Notes: a model not told the origin generated them from the letters alone. A DNA stretch of 64,000 bases from Leptoclinus maculatus (GCA_032191485.1 JAVDOI010000007.1:4908042-4972041); one strand, 5' to 3'; counted from the stretch's first letter, positions 37,521-52,100 are shown. Program-made: numbers and translations.

Positions 37521-40500
37521 AATTGCTCCCAGGGTACTTCACAGCAGCCCACTGCTCCCAATATGCTAGGGATGGGTAAAATGCAGAGGTTAAATTTCAT
37601 ATATATGTACCTAATGTAAATGATAATTATAATAAAGTTATTCATACATCATCCCTGTGGCAGTCTTTTAGTTTGCCATTTGCAACAGATTTGAATTCCT
37701 CATTTATTCAAGCAAACTGCATGTGTTTTGACACGTGCAAAAGAGTATGTGCAATTGTCTGCACTTTGCAAAAAAACACTTGCACATGGATTGCTTATCA
37801 AAACTGATAAGTTGATTCTTGGTGAAACTGTCATGCTATTCACAACTTATAGCAATTCCATTAATATCCATAAAATGGTGTTACGTCTGCGAAAAGGTGG
37901 CCAACAGTTCGTTGTTTCTTACTGAACTACCGCAGTAAAAATATGCAAAATTGGTTTTGTTGAATGCGATAGCATTCCGTCAGACAAAACTGACACTCTT
38001 GTATAGTACAATAAGCACTCAGTGTTAACAAAAGAGTGAAACAAAACAGAGATTTATATTTAAGATACATTTCCAGAGTTGACTGCTATGGTGAAAAAAA
38101 CATCTAAACATTTTGATAACAACTTCTGGTTGCAAAAAACCAAGATGGCGACGGCCAAAATGTAGAGCTCAAGGCCTTAAAATGGCACTATGCTACTTCC
38201 ACTTGGATACGGCTAATGTCTTCGCTCCTTTGATTGGTCGCTTACTTTCAACACCCAGAGTCTCCAGCCTGATCTATGTCTCTGTCTATGACTGTGATTT
38301 TTAATACTGTTGAATGAGCTAACTGGGACACTTATTGAACCGTAGGCCATGACTGCACTGTTGGTTATCCCTAAGTTGCCTTTGCCTAGGATCCAAGTGG
38401 ATCTGATAGCTTTTGTAACATTATTTTATGACATGCTGTGATTGCGGCTGAAATTCTTTGGGGTTTTATGAGAGCCCTTGCCAATTGGTGGCAGCACCGT
38501 CCGCTATCTTCCCTTTTTAGTGACAAACTTCAGCTCCAGCTCATGCTGCCTTTCGCGGTGAAGTTATCCTACGAGTAAAAACAGTGGGCATGTTTGTAAC
38601 TGTTCAACTGACTGTTCAACTGTCATGTGCAGCAACTTAATGCACCGGTTACACTTGTACAATTGCACTAAAGCATTGGTTGCATTATTGGCTTCATGGG
38701 GATTTGGAGCAGAAAATCCAAAATCTAAATCCTCACTGACTGTCAAGCTATATTACATCAACTTTCATCTCCCTTAGTGACTGACATCACAGTCATTAAA
38801 AGTGACTTGTATCAGAAAAATTCAAGTTCAGTATAGCTAAAACCCCCAAAAATCACATTGCCCACCAATTCGTTTTGATATTTGCAAATATGTTTTTCTC
38901 ACTGTGACTTGTCAAAATGTCATTTGTGAAAAAGGCCCGTATATTGACTTGGCCCACAGTAATGGAGGAAGTGACACAGGGGTCATGTCTTGGGTTTTTG
39001 TGTAGTCCGTTTTGAAATTCACCCTGTTTTAGTAAAGATTGAATCTGCCACACCTGTGCTCCATTAATTAGTTTCTTGTGCATTTAGTCGGTGTGTTTCC
39101 CCTTTTTCATTGCCTTTATCATCGTCATTCCTTGTTTCCTGTGTACCTGTGTGCCTTTCTCCCAGTTTCTAGTGACTCAACTTTACGTTTGTTTTTGGGA
39201 TTTACTATTTCCTGCCCCGGTTTTTGGGCTCGAGGATGTGAAATTTGGAGCAGATTGGACAATGTAAAGTCAAGTTACAACAGCGTCCTGTTTGGTGAAG
39301 AGCGGCTTGCTGTCGTTTAAGGCGTTGACTATTCCTTCACAGTTTAGTGTCACATTAGTCTGAGGATTTTACTAACCAGATTTCAAATGAATATGATAAA
39401 CCCTTTACCAGGAGTTCCAAAAAGATTGCATAAAATACGGGAAAAAATGCACAAAATCCAAAATGCCAATCCGGTTTGGCTGAGTTAATGAAAGCCAATG
39501 TGCCAAAATGTGCCCAAAATGACTTAAGAATTGTGCATATCATTTATTTTTTCGTAAATATCGGTGCAAGCAGACCTTCCTAGCGTGCATAAACTCAATT
39601 GCAAAAAGGTGAGTGGATGTAAGACTAGAAAAGCGCTATACAAGTACAAGTCCATTGCCATTTACCAAGCCAAATTCCGATATCAAATGGAAACGTGTCA
39701 AACACCTCAATGAGATGACAGAATTTAAGTCCACAGAGCCTCCCTTTGGAGCGGTTTCCTCAAGCATAAACATCCCTGTGTTTTCTATCCCAATAACATG
39801 AAAAGTCTTGCATGACATGCAAGACTTAGTTGGGCCTCATCATGTTTTTCTTCTTTTGCAGTTAAGAAATTCTGCTCGTCAATATGCCATTTATATTACA
39901 AAGTCTGTGCAACAAGTGGTCACCTTTTCATAATGACAGATGGACGTAGCTATTAAATAGCTAATATTATATTATTTTTGTAAGTGGGTTTTTCCCAATA
40001 GAGAGTAGTACTGATTTGTGAGCTGGACGGACAAAATTGGACAGTTTTGGTTAAAAAACACAGCTGATTATTTTGAGTTGCTTTAATGATTGGAAAACTA
40101 ATACCAGAGCACTAATCCAATAGACAGTTGTAGCGTGTGCGGCTCCTGCCCCGTTTCTAGGCGGGGAAGTCTTTCGCACCTAACCCGGTGGTCACTCCGT
40201 CGGCTGTCCCGCCTGCGAGGTTATGTTATCCTCTTTTAGGTGTCGGGACAATACCTTAGGCCTTTTATCTCACCCCGTAGCTAAATAGTTAGGATTTCGG
40301 AATTAATTGTCTTTTTGAAAGTCTTTTACGGCTCATGCCCTAGGCGCTCTCAATTGGATGTAACCCTAACACCCGGTATGTAATAGTTATGTACACCGTC
40401 TATACTTTACTATTGCCTATTTTGAACATTTTCACCATTTATGACCGACACTGCAATGTCTTCACCCAATGAACTTACCTTAAGTACCAAATGGTAGCTT

Positions 40501-42892
40501 CTGTCGTCACGTCTGGATCGCACGGTTAGTGGACAGGGAAGAGGGTTAAATTGTTTTAAAGGACCCGAATACTTGTTTGGTTTCAGTCACTTACTAAATG
40601 TAAGGCTGTGTTTTTATTTCAGGTTTTCACACAAAATTCACATACAACAATTTCAATTCAATGAAACAGTTACAGTGGCTACCAGAACTATTCTATCATT
40701 CCTCTTTATCAGTCTTCACTGATTTTGTAATGAGGCACTCTCCAGTCACTTGCTGGCTTTTCTCCCCCCCCTTCTCCCAACTTTCTGCTCTGTTCTGCTG
40801 TTTTTATTCTACTCTCAGGCTGGAACCTCCTTCTTCTTGGGCTGGGTCAGAATGTAACTGGTTTGATCCTGTTAAAACCAGAAGCACTGTATAAGGCTCG
40901 AGTGACTAGGTTACACAAAGGGTCTAACTCTAAACTGTTCATTTGTTAAATCACAGCTATTAAAAAATAAAACAAGTTATAATATGATGGTTATAAAAAG
41001 TGTAAACACGCTATAGGTTATGCTGGTTATACTAAGAAATAAAAATGGTTATAGTTTATACTAGCTATACTTTTATGCTTTCATACTTTTCTACGATCTT
41101 TCTACACAGTTGACAATGACTAATTTTAGTGAGAAATCACTTGCGTGTCTTTGATATGATGGAAACTGTTTGACATAAAAAACAACTAAGAATTAAAAAA
41201 AAATACCAATCCCTGATACTACTTGTCTCAACCAATGATTCTTTATAATAATCATAATCAACAGTTAGATCAACCTTGTTGCGTTGTAATCTTGGTCGGG
41301 CAAAGTTTTTCCCTCTCGGTTGTGGTTTAATAGCTTTTTCAGGACACATCTTCTTGGAAACTTGAGGGATGTTGTGAAACATGTCAGATGCTTTCTTTAA
41401 ACGACATATATATTTGGACGTTTGTTGAACGGAAACACCTCTTAATCTCTCTCACTCAGTTATCCTTAATAAATGTTCCAGTGAAGATGTGGAATGGTGC
41501 AAAAGTTCTAGTGACAGCATCATGGAACATGTCAGGGAGTCTATTGGGTTCCAGGCAGAGGCTGGTCCGAGGTCAGATAACCCAGTATAGCCTCTGGATG
41601 ATCTTTGTCTTTTAAATACAGCGTTCTTTCACGGCAGAGGAATAAGATTCCCTTTCTTTTTAGTTTTTTAAACCTTAAAATTGTAATAATTTACCCATTA
41701 GTAATCATGTAATTATTTTATTTTTTTAAATGGGATTGTACAAGAATGAATAATATCTAAAATCATAGATTGTGGGCTTAATATCTTATGGTATTTTAAT
41801 GGATTCAAAGGTTTAAACATCCCTGAACTAACCAAACAAAAAAACAAACACGAAAACCATTTCTGAATTTAGGAATTATCAAGATTGGTTTCTATGGTTT
41901 CAGTTTTAAATTTGTTTGTTTTTTAAACTTTAAAACCCACTTAGTCTATTAAAAACACCTTATCATTTTTCTTACAATCCTCTAATACATCCATGAATCA
42001 TCTCCTTGTTTGGGTTGAACTTGTACATTTGTAAAGTTGTCATTCTAATGTACAAATGAACATGTCATGTTATTGATTCAATTTAAACCGTAAATTAATT
42101 TGATCTGTAATTAGTTAAAAGATTTGTTGAATATATAAAATTGTGTGTAGTGTGTTCAAAGTGTGATTTAGAAGGAATGTCATGATATTAATATATTATA
42201 TTTTAAGATAATCTTGTTAAAAAGGATTTGGTTTAGAGTCACGCAGGGCTAAATCAACCTAACCAACCAAGTTAGATTGACTTGTTCGGCCCCCATTGAA
42301 CCCCCCTCTAATAAATTCACGGTGAATTTTATTCAGGAATATGCACCCTGGGACCACAATATTAATTGAATTAATAAAGTCTATAAAACAGATTATAATT
42401 ATAATGTCGGTTTATTGTCATTCTGGGAAATAGATTAAATGCAAAGGAACGAATTAATAAACTTAATTGTATTGTTATTTTTGTGATAATCCAGACCTCA
42501 CTGTCACTTCACAAATCCTTCTTTGATAAAGAAGATGGCGCCCTCCTTTATGATGTCATAGCAGCCCCCCACCACTTGAGGGCAGAGCGTGACAATAAAA
42601 ATGCAAGGACGCATTAGATCGTGTTTGTCTTTATGTATTACAGTACATGTTCAGGCCCTGGTCATTACGTGTAGCGTCAAGACACGGGCACATCCTTTAA
42701 TTATCTGCATCACCACAACCTTAAAAAAACAAGCAGAACATTTTGTTTCACACTTTTTCTTTAAAAAATATAATTAAATGTTCTGGCTCAGTCCTAAATG
42801 ATCTAACTGGAAATCTATTTTTCAAACTGTTATCGGATGTTTTTGGCAGGTGATAGAACCTGATCATTTGGTTGCCATATTCGTTGTCACAA
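37521..42892. other. Intergenic, no gene recognised
   Basis: 39,612-39,664 carries agaaaagcgctatacaagt and caagtccattgccatttacc, a fragment of a common fish repeat tail. 40,130-42,570 is moderately repetitive-looking and could hold an LTR-type element, but I found no terminal duplication, primer site or pol motif. No conserved exon. Confidence 0.5.
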
Positions 42893-43276
42893 AACCATAG
42901 ACCGTAAGTGGACGGCTTCATCGTGACGTCACCCATTGGTTTGTGGACAGTAATTCCGCCCTAAAGCATCCCCTGCTTTATGGTCTATGTGACTCTAAAT
43001 GGACCATCATTTACTAAATGAACACCATGCTGTATTGAAGAAGACTTGAAACTAGAGATTGAGACCATAAACTCATGTTTACAATCTTTACTGAGGTAAT
43101 AAATCAAGTGAGAAGTAGGGTCATTTTCTCATAGACTTCCATACAATCAGACTTCTTTTTGCAACCAGAGGAGTCGCCCCCTGCTGGACAGTAGAGAGAA
43201 TGCAAGTTTTAAGACACTTCCGCATTGGCTTCACTCTGCAGAACCGGAGGTTGACACTTGGATAGAACCTGATCCT
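42893..43276 (-). repeat. Fish dispersed repeat X, copy 2
   Basis: Inverted relative to 18,962-19,380 and 47,489-47,968. Its CRE palindrome TGACGTCA is at 42,924-42,931. One side extends into sequence shared with 47,489-47,600 (gcaagttttaagacacttcc / tctgcagaaccggaggttg). Confidence 0.8.
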
Positions 43277-44279
43277 TTGGTTGCCATATTCGGGGCCTCA
43301 GAAGAAGGCAGTCCTCTTAGAGAAGCTAATTACAAGATCGGAGCCTATATAATGTTGTTAGCACGCAGGCTAGTGCTCCTAAACTGGAAAAACACTTCAA
43401 CCTCCCGGTAACATTTAACGGTTAAGAGATTAAAACTAGAGAAACTGCAGGTTAAGACTTTGCGGCACTGCCGACAAAGTTTGTCCCTTCCTGGACTTCC
43501 GAGATAAATATATAATTTGATGGACACTGTGACACAATATTAGCATGTGTTGTAAAGCGGCACTTCACAGGTTCCCATCTAACAGTGGGCTGGAAGGTCA
43601 GCCAAGCAAGGACATCCTCCTTGTAGGGACCTCTGTGCATGAAGGATGACGCCAATCTAGTGAGACTGAAATGTATAAAAATCAATAAAAGTTGATCGTA
43701 TTTTTTTTTTGGAAATGTTGCAGAAATGATTGAATCTAAAAGTCCACCACTGTGAGCACCACATGTGGTTGATAGACCCAGTGACAAAAGTCAACCAAGC
43801 TTGTATATATTCATGTGTAAAGTCTTTATTTTTTAAACCCTGGTATAAAAATGGTACTGACACATTCTGTGTCTGCTTTTCTTTGACAAGAATGCTGACC
43901 GAGGAAAAACAATAATTTGACAGTCAAAATTCACACACATTTTAACGCTCAGGTCTTCTTCTTTTTTAGGGGCGATGGGAAGCGCAGCTTTTTCAAATTC
44001 TGGCACCGGCTGTGTCAAGAATATGTCAAAGCAGTACCGGACATGGAGCAAATTTACTTTCAAAATAAAAGTTTAAATTTAAAAACTATACCTACATTGG
44101 CCCAACGTAAATGTGTGACTACTTCCATCAAACATAATATGTTTTATAAATTATAGTTGAAGTAGACTATTTGGAGGAGCTTTATTTACACAAGGTCTTC
44201 CGAATCACACACTAATAAGAAAATTACTGAGAGGTTTATTCTAAAAGAAACACTAACCGGAAGTGTACTCCCTATCCTG

Positions 44280-44535
44280 CAAGCGGACTTGACGCTAGTC
44301 TACAACATGTGGGGGTGGAGGACACACGGCGGCTGTCATGTGAGGAACAGGTCGCTGAAGTGAACCGCAGCACCGACATTAATGTGGCAACAGACCTGTG
44401 AGGATAGTTTTGGGGACTTCCACTAGCGACATATTGAGGATAAAACCCGGAGAACTGCAGCGGGACTGCTGCTCGTTTTTCCTTCCCTAGACTCTCCGGT
44501 GTGAGTAGCTGACAGACGCACTTTCCTTCCGCGAG
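44280..44535 (+). promoter_or_regulatory. GC-rich candidate promoter and first exon
   Basis: A stretch denser in CpG than its surroundings, ending at a strong donor, GCGAGC|GTGAGTAT, at 44,537. No ATG-led conserved coding frame is present, so if real it is a non-coding first exon of a + strand gene lying to the right. I found no matching coding exon in the window. Confidence 0.3.
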
Positions 44536-45838
44536 CGTGAGTATACGATTGAGCGCTTATCGTTGTTTATCGAATGTTGAAATGGTACATATCTGACATT
44601 CGGCTCACACTGCCATGGAAATTATTAATTTTGTTCCGTCTGTGCGTGGTGCTAGCTCGTGGCTAATTGTTACAGGGAATTTTCAGGTGCCGTTGAATTA
44701 TTAATCCCGCGGCTGTAACTCTACGGTGGAGGTGCAAACAGGTGACGTGCGCGAGGCCCCGAACAAAGGTAATCTGTGATGGAAATGAGACAAACAGATA
44801 TGAACCTGCTGCAATTTACTGCAATCAATGCAATTAATAGTTACTCTGGATTTAAGATACTTGGCTGTCAGATAGAATTCATACTGTAATCCACAGATAC
44901 AAATATTAAAATATATTTAGCTTGATTGAACTGCATTATTTATATATAATTTATATATATATAATTGAAGGAGAGGGGCTGCTAATAATTTCATCCCACA
45001 ATGGACACAAATTGCTTAAAGGGGAAGTTTACTCAAACAAGCTGCAACTTTTGGCAGACAGGAGGACATCAAAGAGGAGATGAAGTTGCCGAAGAGCCCA
45101 GTGGACAGGCCCATTTATTTGTCCACCAACTTGAGCAGAACAATCTTGTGTCTCAAGGTGACTTTGTCCCTCAGGAGTTTCCCAGTGAGCTTGTATAGTT
45201 TTGTATGTAGTGATACAAGTGTGTGTCCCCCCTCATCTTCCATGTTGATTCCCGCGTGCAGCAGGTGGCTTCGTGTCCACAGAGACCTGAAACCCGGTCG
45301 GGCGAGACTCCAGTCAGATAGAAATTGGGCACCCACCCACCCAGTGAGCGTGGCTCCTTTCACATGGATTATGGATTTGAGGTGAATAAGCATCAGGAAG
45401 AGCAATTGTTGCAAGTGGCTAATATTTGCTGAATCTGAGTGTTAGAAGCAGCTTGGTCAGCATAAAGGGCTAACTGGTCAGAGGTCCAGGACTTGGGCAA
45501 ATCCTTGAATGCTGCTGTTAAACGGTAGTTATTGCAGGAAAACAAGCTCGTTATGTTGCTTTCCCCAACCCCAACTTTGAGGGGGGGGAATCTAAATTGT
45601 ATTTCTTTTTACCAGCTTTCCAGCAGTGATTTGTATCTGGAACAGTATTTTTGTGATCCCACATGAAAGAAAAAGTACCTTAATGTAGATGCTTCCCCTA
45701 AAGTCTACACAGGGAAGGCTTTGTGAGTGAATCATGGAGTTAGGTACGAAGTGCTGAGGTCACAGGTGCTAATAGGTAAGCCTGAAGGCAAACCTGCAAT
45801 GCACTGTACAGTTGATTAGAGTGCTTGTTTGTCTATAT
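44536..45838. other. Intergenic, overlapping unknown open frames
   Basis: Between 44,996 and 45,414 both strands are open for about 100 codons (45,080-45,385 +; 45,414-45,115 -). The base composition is more coding-like than the flanks, but I recognise no family in either direction. Confidence 0.4.
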
Positions 45839-46321
45839 CAGGGGTCTCAAACTCATTTTCTCTCTGGGCCACATCAGCATCATGGTCGCCCTCAAAGGGC
45901 TAGGTTGTAACTGTAAGACTGTATAACTGTAACTACTCCTAACATATTGTTAAATAACTGTCTGCATTTGATTATTGTTTGTTCAAGTGTTAAAATATTG
46001 TACATGCAGTTATATAATTGTACAAATATATTTAAGCACATTTCTGTTATTATAACTTAAATCCTTTTAATTTAGGGTTAATAAACCTACATTACTCGAT
46101 CAAACTTTTAAAGAAAATAGCAAAGACAAATATCAAACACAAGTTATTACAATAACTTTGTTCAAATCTTAAAATCCTTTCAAGGGTGCGTTTGCACAAT
46201 CCCACATGAAGTATTGCATTTTTTAAAACTTTTTTTTTTTTTTTGCTGGCGGATTCGCGGGCCACATAAAATGACGTGGCGGGCCGCATTCGGCCCGTGG
46301 GCCTTGAGTTTGAGACCCCTG
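45839..46321. mobile_element. Short hAT (SPIN-like) element
   Basis: Terminal repeats CAGGGGTCTCAAACTCA and TGAGTTTGAGACCCCTG are perfect inverted repeats, flanked by the exact 8-bp duplication gtctatat (45,831-45,838 and 46,322-46,329). It is 483 bp with no transposase. Confidence 0.95.
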
Positions 46322-46329
46322 GTCTATAT

Positions 46330-47488
46330 CATCTCGATTTTAGTTTGTGGCCTCCATAGAGACTCCTTTTGTGTCCCCAAATCACAACTGAACTGAATAT
46401 GTAGGATTTGCCTTTTTTCCATTTATGCTTTGAACTCCACTTCCTACTGCTGTGCAGCCAAACCTCAAGATGTTAATCTCTGACCATTTAATTTTGGCGT
46501 TTCCTACTTATCCCTACCATGATGCCAGTGGGAGGAGAGAAAAAAAAAAAGAATAGCTGTTACACAAGCCGTGACTTCCTGGAATGACTTATAAGGGGGT
46601 GTCACCGCATATCGGCCTAGGGAGGGGGAGAAGCAGCAAGACAAAAATACACCAGGGAGCCAAAGTGTCACTGGCTGGCCAGTTTGCTGCTGTCAGATCA
46701 GAAAGGCCAAGTTGAGCGCCACTATGTCGGGGTTTGTCCAGAAGATCGGGTTGGGAACCAAACATTTGAGTTGTAGGATGATTAACCTTGAAAATGTAGT
46801 TTGTGACATGAGGCTTTGGCCAATCACAGGTCATTTCAGAGAGACGGCGTTCCTATTAGCTGTTCTACAAATGCGTGTGCACCTGTCGAATGGTTAATGC
46901 CTGATTCAACAACCAACTATGCTGCAGGGAAAAGTTGCTATTCCAGCATCGGCAACAACTGCCTGCACTGCATAGCATCCCAAAAAAAAGGAAGACGGAG
47001 AGAAAATGTAATGCTAATAGTTTAGCCTTCTGCTAACCATACCCAAACGCTCGAGGCTTTGGCTAGACACTTAAAGCTTCATTCGAAAAAAAAAAAGCTA
47101 TTTTCCCAAGCCCTTGCTTAAACCTTCTTCTAACCAACTCCTGTGTTCTGCGAGGTTAGGTTAGAGAGTGTGTTGCTGAGACAGAGAAAGGTCTCAAACT
47201 AAGTTAATTTATTTTACCCGATTTGTGTGTTTGGAAAATGCCATTTTAGTGTTCAAGGGTTGGGAAGATAGGGGGCTTGGGAAAAATCGGTCCAATATTT
47301 ACTTTGCTGACTATGGGGCAAAAGAACCAGTCACAAACTTGTGTTCAAGTTTACATCTCCTATTAGAGACTCGGGACCTGCCGCTAGTCTCCTAAAGGGG
47401 CGGGGTAGTTGCGAAGCCCACGTGACACGGATGCAAGAAACTGACCCTCAGTGGGCCGTCTCCTTTCTGAACAGTCTCTGGTATTTCT
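46330..47488. other. Intergenic, no gene recognised
   Basis: No conserved exon or transposon end seen. Confidence 0.5.
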
Positions 47489-47968
47489 CATGTGGCAACC
47501 TCCGGTTCTGCAGAGTGAAGGCAATGCGGAAGTGTCTTAAAACTTGCATTCTCTCTACTGTCCAGCAGGGGGCGACTCCTCCGGTTGCAAAAAGAAGTCT
47601 GATTGTATAGAAGTCTGAGAAAATGACTTTACTTCTCAATTGATTTATTACCTCAGTAAACATTGTAAACATGAGTTCATGGTCTCAATCTCTAGTTTCA
47701 AGTCTTCTTCAATACAGCATGATGTTCATTTAGTAAATTATGGTCCATTTAGAGTCAAATAGACCATAAAGCAGGGTATGCTTTAGGGCAGGGCTACTGT
47801 GATTGACAGGTCACTGCCGCTACCAGAGCCGTGTACAGAGTCTCTACGTCACTTCCGTTAACTGGTTACAAAAAGCCAAAATGGCTTCGGCTGTAATCCA
47901 AGATAGCAACAGTCAAATCGCAGAACTCGAGGCTTCATAAAGGCAGTACACAAACCAATGGGTGACGT

Positions 47969-49128
47969 TAGGGCTGGGCGGTATACCGGTTCAACTGGTA
48001 TACCGGTTTTAATTTCCCGTACGATATGAATTTTTCACATACCGTCATACCGGTGCAAAGCCGGAACAACTGCTGTCTGTCTTCAACAGGCAGCTAAATA
48101 TATTGTTCACCGCTATGAGCGCTGCAGTTGGAGCTAGTTACCTTATATGTATTGAGAGGGACCCCTAGTCATGGTCATAACTTTATAACAATTAACAACC
48201 CACAACTAACACTCTTTAACAGAGCAAAACACCACGACACAACAGTCTGTGACACATAAACAATTTGTAACACTAATAATTATACATTTATACAATTTTA
48301 CCGCCAAACTGCATGCTGGGTGCAGCTCACTCGCCTGCTAGCAGTCTGCTAACAGTCTGCTAACAGCTTGGAGACTCCGTTGCTACAGTAACGTTACATT
48401 AAAGAACAATGAATGAACAAAGACAGACAGACCGGAGATGCACCGATAGAGTTTGACACATATGCAACGCTGATTACCATGTAATATGTGTGGTATTTGT
48501 TATAAATGTACGTTGGTACATAGAGGGTGATACAAAGCTGTACCTGGAGGGGCTTAGCACCCAGGGGAATGTAGGTGAAGGAAACCGGAAGAGATGGAAG
48601 ACACGCCAAAACAGCTGTTCACGGCTCATCACGATCCTGCAGACCAGTGATTCTCAACTGGTGGGTCGTCGCGGACCCGTTTTCAGTGGGTCGCGGGCCT
48701 TTACTTTATGCAGCGGAGTTATTCACGCTCCTTTCCAGAATTTACGGCACTTGTTCAGCGGTGCAGGAAAAACACCGACCAATGCGTTGTAAATCACGTC
48801 ACGTGATGCAGTTTAGCCAATCAAATAAGGGTATTCTGAGATGTACCGACACCGTGACACGGGGGAGAGACGAGGAAAGACTTCACAGAGCAGAGCTATT
48901 GTAATTTCAGATGTGAGAGTTAAATATCTTTATGATCTCTTCAAAGAATCAAATTGCTATAAAGACCACATTCTTTAACTATACACTAAAAACACTGTGA
49001 TAAAGATGTCTGCTCCATGTATTAACCGCGATAAACTATGCATTAATGCGAGAAAAAAAATACCGTGAAACCGGTATAATCTTACAAAATACCGCGATAT
49101 ACATTTTTGGTCATACTGCCCAGCCCTA
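47969..49128. mobile_element. Non-autonomous hAT nested in repeat X
   Basis: Termini TAGGGCTGGGCGGTAT and ATACTGCCCAGCCCTA are inverted repeats with one mismatch, flanked by the exact 8-bp duplication ggtgacgt (47,961-47,968 and 49,129-49,136). The ends are rich in ataccggt motifs. It is 1,160 bp with no transposase frame and contains a further element. Confidence 0.95.
48645..48905 (+). mobile_element. Third-level hAT-like insertion
   Basis: Begins CAGTGATTCTCAACTGGTGG, a typical hAT terminus, inside the 47,969-49,128 element. Its second half matches 4,085-4,200. The right terminus and target duplication are not clear. Confidence 0.55.
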
Positions 49129-49173
49129 GGTGACGTCACGATGACTACGTCCACTTCTTATATACAGTCTATG

Positions 49174-52100
49174 GTATTTCTTCATTGAAATAAGAGCAAA
49201 GATTGGAGTTACACCAATGGCCGAAGTGGGTGTTGAAGTTACACCATTGGTCGGTCGGAGGTTCCCCATTGGCCAGATCTTACAAATCTCAGTTCGATGC
49301 ATATGTTGTAAGAGTAGCGTAACTCCTTGCAGGAATAACAATAAGTGCGTAGGGAGCGTGTGGTCGAGTGAAAAAGAGTTTTTGTACAATTGTATCAACA
49401 AAATCTTACCATTATAAATAAGGATTTATTATTATTCATTAGGCGTATGGTTGGCTGCTAAATTCAAAACACCCTTGAATTGAATGTAGTTGTCCAATCA
49501 TCCAATTGCTGTGCCATGTGGACACACTGTGGGATGTAACGCCACAACAACTGCTTGCATATTGTAAACCTAATCCAGGCCCCAAATCTCTACAATGTGT
49601 GGTGTTAATATCGTGAGGATTAAGGGTTTGATTTCATGGGTTCACATGCACCAATTAAAGCCTATTTCAGTACAAGCAAGCATATGGCCTTGTATTGTTC
49701 AAGCCAAGCTACTGCAGGCTGTGTCGTAAGAGTAAATGAGGCCCGGCTTGTGTTCTCACTCATAAGCACATATTGTTTCTATTCATTGATTTGTTTAGCA
49801 GTGCACCTCTTTTTAGCCGCACAAGAGTTAGTAGCTATTAAGCTTATTCATATCTATAAGCTAATTTACATGTGTAGTCCCTGATATGTATTTATCCCCT
49901 AAAATCCAAGTTCAAGACTTGGATATATGGTACAGTAGATTAAGATGGAAATTCCAATTGGATAACAACACAAGTCATTGAAGCTTTTTGTTTCACATGT
50001 ATTAAGTTTTTCCTTTTTTTGTGTGGAACAATGCAAAACCAAATCAATTTAACTCTATGTGGAATTTTGCTGTTTCGTTATTTCAGTAAGTGGCAATACA
50101 GGAACAAAAAATATATTGGTGTTAAAAAAACCAAACAATATTATGTTTAAAGTCTTTTGAACTAAATCTGAGTCAAGTCTCTCTCTACTTCATAACTAAT
50201 GAACATATTAGTATTTACCAATATATTCTATATTAATTCAACCAAATATAAAAAGGTAGTCAACTTGTATTTTTACATTGAAACAACTTAATATTTTTAA
50301 AGTGTGTTATCTTTTTCTGTAGTTCCCCGTCTATGTACCAACTACCTATCTTTGCAATACATACAGTTATGCTGCTGACGTTAGCAATGCCAATCAAGGC
50401 CTTGTTACTAAACCTTTCCTTTTACAGTCCCATTGGTTTTATTGGTGTTTACCACATGTTTGGACACTCCCCCATGCTTTTGGTACAACCTTTGTACCAA
50501 AGGTAAGAATCATCACCATGCCCTTATTAGTAAAAGACCAAGTGTGATTGGGTAGATCCTCAAGAAAGGAACCTTTAACTCCAGCTAAGGCATTTGATTA
50601 GCTGTCGAGCACAGACATCGTTATCTCGCTCCCTTTACGTCCCTTAAATTATATCACAAACTGCTGTCAGAACAGCGTCGAGAGCTCTGGAAGAAAGATT
50701 AGTTCTTCAACTCATGGTATGTACAAACGGTAGTGTCTTTGTTTTTTACAGCATATTGTCATATACACAATAATAAGTGTCAAGGCGTTGATATAGAATT
50801 GCTTGTAAGAGTTGGTAGAAATATCGAAACCCAAACCTTCAGAAACCCTAAAATGCATGGTGATGAAGGTGAAGACGGCACTTTTTGGTTTATTTTTATT
50901 TTTATTTTTTTGACGTTGGGATTTTAGCCCAACAGCAGACTTTTGGGTCCTTCTTTGACAGTTTGACGGTCATGAGAGTGAATTTCTTGAAGAGCAGGTC
51001 TGTCTTTGTAAGATTTTAACCACTGCCTCTGACTACAGTAAATACAAAGGGATGTTCACATGTCCTCAATATCATATGCTTAGCCTGTGAGGGCCTTGGG
51101 ATGTGTTTCATTGCACTCATCATTTTGTTCTTGTACTTTCAAAGAAAAGTTTTACATTTGTTTTACAAGTTTTACATTTGGAGGTACACGTATTCGCTTT
51201 CTTGCCAAGAGTTGACTAGATTACGACCTGTCTGTACGGTAAACATGAAGCTAGATCCAAAAGGCTATTGGCTCACATTAGCATGAAGGCTAAAGACTAC
51301 CATCATGGCTCTGTTCACAAATCTGCCTACCAACACCATTAAAGCGATTTAATTATATAAACGGCAGTTTAGTTGGCGTGGGGTTGTCGTTTCAGGACCG
51401 AGCTGAATTTACTAGCAGGTGTTGTCACTGATTTTTAGACTTGCCATGACTAAACTTTTCATATTCCAGATGATTCCAGAGTGATTTCCATGCATTTGAA
51501 TTTCGTCTGCTTCAATTACTCTCTGATATTTACATCTGACGAGCCAGAAAGGAGATACAAATCTTTCTTCCCTTTTTCTTCCTTCCTTCTTGTAGTGAAC
51601 TGCCTGTTGACTGTGCTGCACAATGACAATGATCATACGGTAGAACAGCAAACACAGAGAGCTCATGTGTTAGTTCGGGTGTCGGTGACCAAAAGTCGTA
51701 AAACTCAGCTGTCCCCTAAAGGCTGCAGGCGTGATGAGACTTCTTATGTGACGGTGTAGTCCAGCTGAAGAACTCCAACATGGCAGCCATGTCTCAGGTG
51801 TTGTCTCATGTAGTTATGGCGCTGACAGATCACATACGCTCCGAACCACAGTGGAACCTGAGAGCTGTTTACAGTATGACGGACAGAATGTTGTATAAAA
51901 CTCGTTGTAGATGGGCTTTAACTGTCACAGAGGCATACAAAATACTTTTAGCTTGACCTATTTTTGGATCATAGTAGGCTTAACATTAGTATGAATGTCA
52001 AAAAAACCCAACTTCTTTAACTTTAAGGAAAGAAAAACACATTTTTCAACACACTCTTTGAGCAGGAAATATGCTTATTTAACCCTCTGATCCCCAAGCT

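Larger units (their letters stand above)
47489..49173 (+). repeat. Fish dispersed repeat X, copy 3, split by a hAT
   Basis: Left part 47,489-47,968 matches the other X copies. The right part resumes at about 49,129 and runs to the terminal cagtctatgg at 49,173. The hAT inserted within the gggtgacgtcacg motif. Confidence 0.85.

Noticed and set aside
40130..42570. Possible LTR retroelement or solo LTRs
   Set aside because: No direct terminal repeats, primer site or pol motif found by eye; left as unclassified.
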